From Hypomesus transpacificus (lineage: Eukaryota > Chordata > Actinopteri > Osmeriformes > Osmeridae): a stretch of DNA of 64,000 nucleotides. Positions 57,486 through 64,000 of the stretch are shown piece by piece. Below the pieces are notes generated by a model. It was given only the letters and a program-made list of their open reading frames with translations. It did no database searches and was not told the origin of the DNA. The stretch is taken from the NCBI RefSeq assembly GCF_021917145.1, contig NC_061063.1, positions 192,715 through 256,714 of the forward strand. The letters run 5' to 3'. How positions within the stretch are numbered: position 1 is the first letter of the stretch; each line of letters opens with the position of its first letter. Position numbers and translations under genes: made by a program.

Positions 57486-58627
57486 GCTCTCTCTGTCCTG
57501 GTGTTGCAGCCACCTTCAGTATTCCTGTCAGACTAGCCCCCAGGAACTCTCACCTCTCTCTCCCCACAGCCTCTCCTTCTCTGCCTATCCACCTCTCTCT
57601 CCTGCTCCCTTCTCTCACCTAACCCCCCCCCCTCTTCTCCCTATTTCCACTTGAGTGTGTGTGCGAATTTGTGAGTGTGTGTAAGTGTGTAACTTGAAGT
57701 CCTAAGAGAGCTAAACTCTTGAGATTTTTGATCTTGCTTTAACTTTACGGGCCGACATTGATAGATGGGCTGATCTCACCCTGTGTTATTCCCCCCCCCC
57801 CCCCCCCCGTGTCTCCCCCCCCTCCCATCTCCTTGTTCAATCTAAACTGTGCCAACTCAAACATTTGACTAATAAATTAATCTTTTTTTCCGTTTGATCT
57901 TGTAAGCTTCTTGCTGCATGTAAACAAATGATGCTGATGCATTGTCTTGTGTGTTTGTACACACATTTGTGTGAATGTGTAGATGTGTGTGTGTGTACTG
58001 TATATATGTGTGTGTGTGTGTAAACGCATGCTTGTTGCAAGATGTGAATTCTTATGACCACAAATCCTAGCTGGTACTTTTCTGCTGTTGTGCTCAGCCT
58101 CAGCTGGTCTGGTCGACCTCACCTGACCCCTGACCCCTGACCTGACCAGACCGAACGGGACGAAGCTTCATCACTTCCTGAAGAAGTGGTGTCTCCTTAG
58201 TTAGTCTCTTCTCTCACAGGTGTTCAGATAGCTTAGACTGGAGGGAAGTCTGTCTCTGTTTTCCTCCTCAGTGAAGCCTCATTAGGTGTTCTCTCTCTCC
58301 TCTCTCTCCTCTCTCTCCTCTCTCCTCTCTCTTCCTCTCATCTCTCTCTTCTGTCTTCCTCTCTCTTCTCTCCACTTGTGTGCTTCTCGTCTGGCTTTGA
58401 TGAAATATGAATGCACTCCTGGTAGACGCTCTGGATAAGAGGGGGAGAGAGAGAGGGAGAGAGAGGGAGTGAGAGAGGGAGAGGGAGAGAGGGACAAAGA
58501 AAGTGAGGGAGCGAGAGAGACATCCTGTGAGTGTCCAGATGAAGGGTTGTGACAGACAGAGTAGTGGTATTGATAGTTGTCTCTCTCTAAGGATTCTCGT
58601 CTCTGCTCAAAACCACACCAGCTTAAA

Positions 58628-58752
58628 TGGCTCTCCCTCCCCTCCCCTCCCTCCCTCCCTCCCTCCCTCCCTCCCTCCCTCCCTCCCTCCCCTCCCTCCC
58701 TCCCCTCCCTCCCTCCCTCCCTCCCTCCCTCCCTCCCTCCCTCCCTCCCTGT
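58628..58752. repeat. (CCCT)n tetranucleotide repeat
   Basis: About 30 units of CCCT/CCCTC. Pure pyrimidine on the plus strand. Confidence 0.95.
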
Positions 58753-59267
58753 CATCTTCCTCTCGTTTCCCAGAGCAAACACCACAAGGTCATGATACTC
58801 TTCCTGGAGCCTGAAGCCCATTGGCTCCCCCTAAACCACACACAGACACACACACACACACATTATTTCTCTTTCTCTTCATTTATTTCGGTCCTGGTCT
58901 TTCTTTCTCGTTCATGAGTTCTTTCTCGCCGGTCTCTCTCTCCCCCTCCCCCTGATCAGTCTCTTCTAGTCTTCATTGAGAGCCCAGAAGGTCATTGATT
59001 GTCATTGATTGTAGCTCTCTAACAGAGACAATGGAGACTCCCAGTAACATCACTCCAGTGATGAAGTCAGTTTGGACTCAGTGGGGGTCTGTCTGGTCTG
59101 GTCTGGTCTCCATGTGACCTGTTCCTGCAGTCAATACTGCTGTGAATAGGATTCTGCTGTGTCATAGCAGAGCGAAACAGAACTTGTATCTAACTAAAGA
59201 CTTCATTTCATTACCATGGACTGAGTTAAGGGTCGGTCGATGCAGGCCTTTCACTGCATTAAGATGT

Positions 59268-59293
59268 GACTCTCTCTCTCTCTCTCTCTCTCC

Positions 59294-59373
<80 letters not shown>

Positions 59374-59375
59374 AG
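59268..59375. repeat. (CT)n microsatellite
   Basis: About 105 bp of CT with two short interruptions. Confidence 0.95.
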
Positions 59376-59450
59376 ACTCTTTCTCACACACTCACACACT
59401 CTCACCTCAGTCAAACCTGGGTCCTCGCTTAGTCCCGGATGTGTGTGCGC

Positions 59451-59452
<2 letters not shown>

Positions 59453-59490
<38 letters not shown>

Positions 59491-59549
59491 CCGTGTGTGT
59501 GTGTGTGTGTGTGTGTGTGCGCCCGTGTGTGTGTGTGTGTGTGTGTGTC
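59453..59549. repeat. (GT)n with repeated CGCCC interruptions
   Basis: Three GT blocks are separated by the same GCGCCCGTGT interruption, with units of about 30-38 bp. The microsatellite has thus become the unit of a short minisatellite. Confidence 0.85.
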
Positions 59550-60107
59550 GTGACTCCATGCTGTGGTGGCATCATGTATCCAGAAGGGTTCCCTGGATCC
59601 TCCCTGCGTATAAGATGAGAGGGATTTTGACAGCACTTTAATAGATATGGTGTGTGTGTGTGTGTGTGTGCTGGACTGACAGCAGATCCATACTGGATGT
59701 CAGCTCAAACCTGTGTTCTAGCTGACCATGCGTTCCTCTGGTGTGTGTGTGTGTGTATGGTGTTAGTGTGTGTGTGTTTGCATTAGTGCTTGGTTGCCCA
59801 GTGAGATCCTCCTATAAAAAGCAACCATCTGTTTTCATGCACTTTATAGTCCCTGTTTGATACACACACACACTTGCACACACATGACAATAATGCACAT
59901 ACATGCAGAACCTCAGGGTGTGCTTTCATGTTTGTGTGAAAGCTAGTCATTCTTTTCCTTTAGATGTTCCTCCAGTGTGTGTGTGTGTGTGTGTGTGTGT
60001 GGGGTGTGTGGGGTGTGTGTGTGTGGGCTCCCCTTGCGTAGTCCCCAGCTCCAACAGCTCTCCCTGCTGAGATAATCTCTATTAAACCATCTGCACTGTC
60101 ATCCTCC

Positions 60108-60111
<4 letters not shown>

Positions 60112-60163
<52 letters not shown>
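60112..60163. repeat. (AC)n microsatellite
   Basis: About 25 AC units, mirrored by a (TG)n run at 59975-60025. Confidence 0.95.
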
Positions 60164-60166
<3 letters not shown>

Positions 60167-60284
60167 TGTGTTGGATCTAGGGACCACGTGTGGAGGGAAC
60201 TCTCCTCAGGGTTCTCCAACACACAGCAGGAGAACACGCCTTCAGAACTGCAGATTCGAGGGACTGGGGGGAGAAGTTGGGAAT

Positions 60285-60740
60285 AGGAGGGAAGGGTGTA
60301 GTGTAGGTAGGAGGGTAGGAGGGAAGGGTGTAGTGTAGGTAGGAGGGTAGGAGGGAAGGGTGTAGTGTGGGTAGGAGGGAAGGGTGTAGTGTAGGTAGGA
60401 GGGTAGGAGGGAAGGGTGTAGTGTGGGTAGAAGGGTAGGAGGGAAGGGTGTAGTGTGGGTAGGAGGGTAGGAGGGTAGGAGGGAAGGGTTGTAGTGTGGG
60501 TAGGAGGGAAGGGTGTAGTGTGGGTAGGAGGGTAGGAGGGAAGGGTGTAGTGTGGGTAGGAGGGAAGGGTGTAGTGTGGGTAGGAGGGTAGGAGGGAAGG
60601 GTGTAGTGTGGGTAGGAGGGTAGGAGGGAAGGGTGTAGTGTGGGTAGGAGGGTAGGAGGGAAGGGTGTAGTGTGGGTAGGAGGGTAGGAGGGAAGGGTGT
60701 AGTGTGGGTAGGAGGGTAGGAGGGTAGGGTGTACAGATTA
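60285..60740. repeat. 31-bp GGGTAGGAGGGAAGGGTGTA minisatellite
   Basis: About 17 units are built from GGGTGTAGTGTGGGTAGGAG and GGTAGGAGGGAA. The length alternates between about 23 and 31 bp depending on whether GGGTAGGA is present once or twice. G-triplets recur throughout. Confidence 0.95.
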
Positions 60741-61654
60741 GGAAGGGAGATTTAGATGACCTACAGTTCATTCACATTTAGTTTATATAAAACAGCACAT
60801 GAATGAAGGCAAAGCGTGTGCGTGTGTGTGTGTCTTCAGCAGAGCTAAGGTGTGTATGTGTGTGTGTCTTTTTAGCAGAGCTGTGTGTGTGACTGAGACT
60901 TCATGTGGTGCTGTGTTTTACCTACCAGAGTAACAAGCTCTTTCTTCGTGTGTGTGTGTGCGCACGTGTCTGACAAGTCATCAGCTGCAAGGGCACATCC
61001 TTGTTCTCCAGGGTGGAAGAAGAGTAAGGATGTGTTGTCCATGTAATGAACCTGTAATGAACGCTCACATTAAACCATGCCCACATACACTGGGTGGAGT
61101 TTTTATATATGTGTGTGTCGGTAATGTGACATCCCTGTGAGGTCATAAAACTTGTGGACATTTCTCCACTCTCCTCTCCTCTCCCATCCTCTCCTCATCT
61201 TTTCCTCTCCTCTCCCCTCCTCTCCTCATCTTTTCCTCTCCTCCTCCTCTCCCCTCCTCTCCTCTCCTCTCCTCTCCTCTCCCCTCCTCCTGTAGTAATG
61301 GGTCTTATGAGGCGTTGAGGACTGGGACACTCTGTTAGGAGCTTTAATTAGCTGGGCTGGCCAGACCTCCAGGAAGCTGTCAACACCCTCAGTCCTCACA
61401 GGAAGGTGTGGGTACTGTGTGTGTGTCTGTGTGTGTGTCTGTGTAGTGTGTGTGTGTGTGTTCATCAGTACTCCTAATGCATGCTTACTGTAGTCTTCTC
61501 TCACACCTGACGCCTGTCAGTTGACTGCTGTATGGCTGTGGCCCAGATAGAGACCGAGGAAAGGTGTGTGTGTGTGTCTGAGAGAGGGTGTGTTTCTTTG
61601 TCTGAGAGAGGGTGTGAGGGTGGTGGGCTGGGGACGGGGGTGGGGGACTGGGGG

Positions 61655-61890
61655 CAAGGAAGATGGGGGCGAGGGAGATGGGGGCGAGGGAGATGGGGGC
61701 GAGGGAGATGGGGGCGAGGGAGATGGGGGCGAGGGAGATGGGGGCGAGGGGAGATGGGGGGGCGAGGGAGATGGGGGGCGAGGGAGATGGGGGGCGAGGG
61801 AGATGGGGGCGAGGGGAGATGGGGGGGGCGAGGGAGATGGGGGGCGAGGGAGATGGGGGCGAGGGAGATGGGGGCGAGGGGAGATGGGGG
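61655..61890. repeat. 16-bp G-rich minisatellite
   Basis: About 14 units of GATGGGGGCGAGGGA with G-run length variants. Every unit has a G5 and a G3 run, giving strong G-quadruplex potential on the plus strand. Confidence 0.95.
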
Positions 61891-62298
61891 GTGTACACAC
61901 CACCTGACCCCAGCAGCCTGAACTCACAGGTGCTTAGCTCCTGCTGCTGGAGCGCCTCCACCCTGTGGTGCAACAGAGAGAGGCAGAGAGGCAGAGGCAG
62001 AGAGGCAATGAAGGAGAGGAGGAAAGGGGAGGTATCGTGTGTGTGTGACGAGGTGCCAACCTGTCGTCATGTTTGTCTGCCTGACTGACCTCCTGACGCC
62101 TGCCTCCCCTCTGAGTCCTGGGGGGGGGGGGAGAGGGAGGGAGGGGGGGGGAGACAGAGGAGGAGGTAGGGGGGCAGAGGGAGAGAGAGACTCACAGACA
62201 GACAGAGTTGGTAGTCATTCATTTTTCATGTCTCTATTTTCTGTGTTTATTCTGGGATGTGGAGAGTTGTCTTCTCGCCTGCCTGATAATGACCCCAG

Positions 62299-62301
<3 letters not shown>

Positions 62302-62335
<34 letters not shown>

Positions 62336-62345
62336 CGTGCGCAGC
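62302..62345. repeat. (GT)n microsatellite
   Basis: About 16 GT units ending in GCGTGCGTGCGC. Confidence 0.9.
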
Positions 62346-62571
62346 AGAGATCTGACTGATGTGTGTATGGCTGCTGGTCACACCAGGGATGTAGCAGCTT
62401 CTGCTGCCGGCCGATAAGCTCTGCTCTCAACTCTACACACAGTTTGTCTGTCACACACAACACTCTCCCTTAAACACACACACGCTGTCAAACACACACA
62501 CACACAATCTCACATACACGCACACACACACACAGTGATGCATAAATGCCAGTCTGCTCTCCTCCTAGTCA

Positions 62572-63562
62572 TGTTGCTAGGACAGGGTGCTAGGACAGTG
62601 TGCGAGGACAGTGTGCGAGGACAGGGTGCTAGGACAGTGTGCTAGGACAGGGTGCTAGGACAGGGTGCTAGGACAGGGTGCTAGGACAGTGTGCGAGGAC
62701 AGGGTGCTAGGACAGGGTGCTAGGACAGGGTGCGAGGACAGTGTGCTAGGACAGGGTGCTAGGACAGGGTGCTAGGACAGTGTGCGAGGACAGGGTGCTA
62801 GGACAGGGTGCTAGGACAGGGTGCGAGGACAGGGTGCTAGGACAGGGTGCTAGGACAGGGTGCGAGGACAGGGTGCTAGGACAGTGTGCGAGGACAGGGT
62901 GCGAGGACAGGGTGCTAGGACAGGGTGCGAGGACAGTGTGCTAGGACAGGGTGCTAGGACAGGGTGCTAGGACAGTGTGCTAGGACAGGGTGCTAGGACA
63001 GGGTGCTAGGACAGTGTGCGAGGACAGGGTGCTAGGACAGGGTGCTAGGACAGGGTGCGAGGACAGGGTGCTAGGACAGTGTGCGAGGACAGGGTGCGAG
63101 GACAGGGTGCTAGGACAGTGTGCGAGGACAGGGTGCGAGGACAGGGTGCTAGGACAGGGTGCTAGGACAGGGTGCTAGGACAGGGTGCTAGGACAGGGTG
63201 CTAGGACAGTGTGCTAGGACAGGGTGCTAGGACAGGGTGCTAGGACAGTGTGCGAGGACAGGGTGCTAGGACAGGGTGCTAGGACAGGGTGCGAGGACAG
63301 GGTGCTAGGACAGTGTGCGAGGACAGGGTGCGAGGACAGGGTGCTAGGACAGTGTGCGAGGACAGGGTGCGAGGACAGGGTGCTAGGACAGGGTGCTAGG
63401 ACAGGGTGCTAGGACAGGGTGCTAGGACAGGGTGCTAGGACAGGGTGCTAGGACAGTGTGCGAGGACAGGGTGCTAGGACAGGGTGCTAGGACAGGGTGC
63501 GAGGACAGGGTGCTAGGACAGGGTGCTAGGACAGGGTGCGAGGACAGGGTGCTAGGACAGGG
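62572..63562. repeat. 13-bp minisatellite with 234-bp higher-order structure
   Basis: About 76 units of GCTAGGACAGGGT occur with two common variant sites (GCGAGG and AGTGT). The pattern of variants repeats with a 234-bp (18-unit) period: segments beginning at 62756, 62990 and 63224 translate to nearly or fully identical 62-residue strings. Confidence 0.95.
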
Positions 63563-64000
63563 TGGTTCAGTAGCAGGATTCAGACGGTGCCTAGTCTACT
63601 CACCACTCACCCACCTAGAAGGCACACAGCAGAAACACTTGGGTGCTAATTGCGTTTGTTTCCTCATTAGATGCTGGGTCTAGGTTGTTGTTGCCTGTTT
63701 GAGAAAACACTGTGCTCCAGTGCAATCTTTTGTACTTATGCCTCCAATGTTTTATTGGTTCATTAATTTGTTTTTTTAATTACGTGATGTGATGGTAATT
63801 TATTCAGGTGATTAATGATGCAGGAGTCAGACACTGCTTCATCCTGCCACACACAAACACACACAGTCATGCATACAGATGCAAGCAAACGTCCCACACA
63901 CACAGTCACACCTGTATACCTATTCACCCGCGCACAACACTCGGCCTCACACATTCTCTCCCTCTCACTTTATATAATCTCCCTCACCCTTCCTCTCATC

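Larger units (their letters stand above)
57141..64000. other. long tmem104 intron, repeat-dominated
   Basis: No exon resembling the next TMEM104 block (which should follow YRVFL) was recognised on the plus strand, and no unrelated gene on either strand. The content is almost entirely micro- and minisatellites listed separately, with islands of unique sequence at 57850-58260, 58900-59250, 60750-61150 and 63590-64000. Confidence 0.55.

Overview
The window is eukaryotic nuclear DNA, almost certainly from a ray-finned (teleost) fish. Genes are split by short GT-AG introns, (AC)n/(CT)n microsatellites are extremely dense, tRNA-derived SINEs carry the tail common in fish genomes, and the recognisable genes are vertebrate ones whose human counterparts UBALD2, FOXJ1, TSEN54 and TMEM104 all lie on 17q25.1. 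The species cannot be fixed from the sequence alone. Exon coordinates below were derived by hand from splice signals, reading phase and recalled family sequences; no alignment was run.

Layout: (1) 598-8303, minus strand: ubald2 (3 coding exons, 177 aa). (2) About 8.3-11.8 kb: divergent intergenic region with CCAAT boxes on the ubald2 side and, on the foxj1 side, a forkhead site, an X-box-like site and a TATA box. (3) 12916-15840, plus: foxj1, the master regulator of motile cilia, with a complete forkhead domain but an apparent 1-base frameshift in a G7 run. (4) 15.8-29.8 kb: no gene recognised, mostly microsatellites and minisatellites. (5) 29793-37735, plus: tsen54 (11 coding exons, 567 aa), with a 3.5 kb intron made almost entirely of a minisatellite. 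(6) 38751-42388 and 43483-47212, plus: two tandem 5-HT3-like Cys-loop receptor genes. The first has an in-frame internal deletion that fuses the Cys-loop exon to M1; the second has a 1-base frameshift in a T4 run. (7) 49577 onward, plus: the 5' part of tmem104 (about 206 of roughly 500 codons), whose remaining exons lie beyond the window. (8) 57.1-64 kb: tmem104 intron, almost all tandem repeats.

The genes do not form a pathway; this is a conserved synteny block (ciliogenesis factor, tRNA-splicing subunit, ligand-gated channels, membrane protein). I found no new multi-gene system. The parts most worth a second look are the more than twenty minisatellites, especially the AG-free array that abuts a tsen54 splice acceptor and the 234-bp higher-order repeat at 62.6-63.6 kb. 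Others are a palindromic MITE family with 3-bp target duplications, the probable gene conversion and deletion in the receptor pair, and candidate promoter logic at foxj1 and tmem104.
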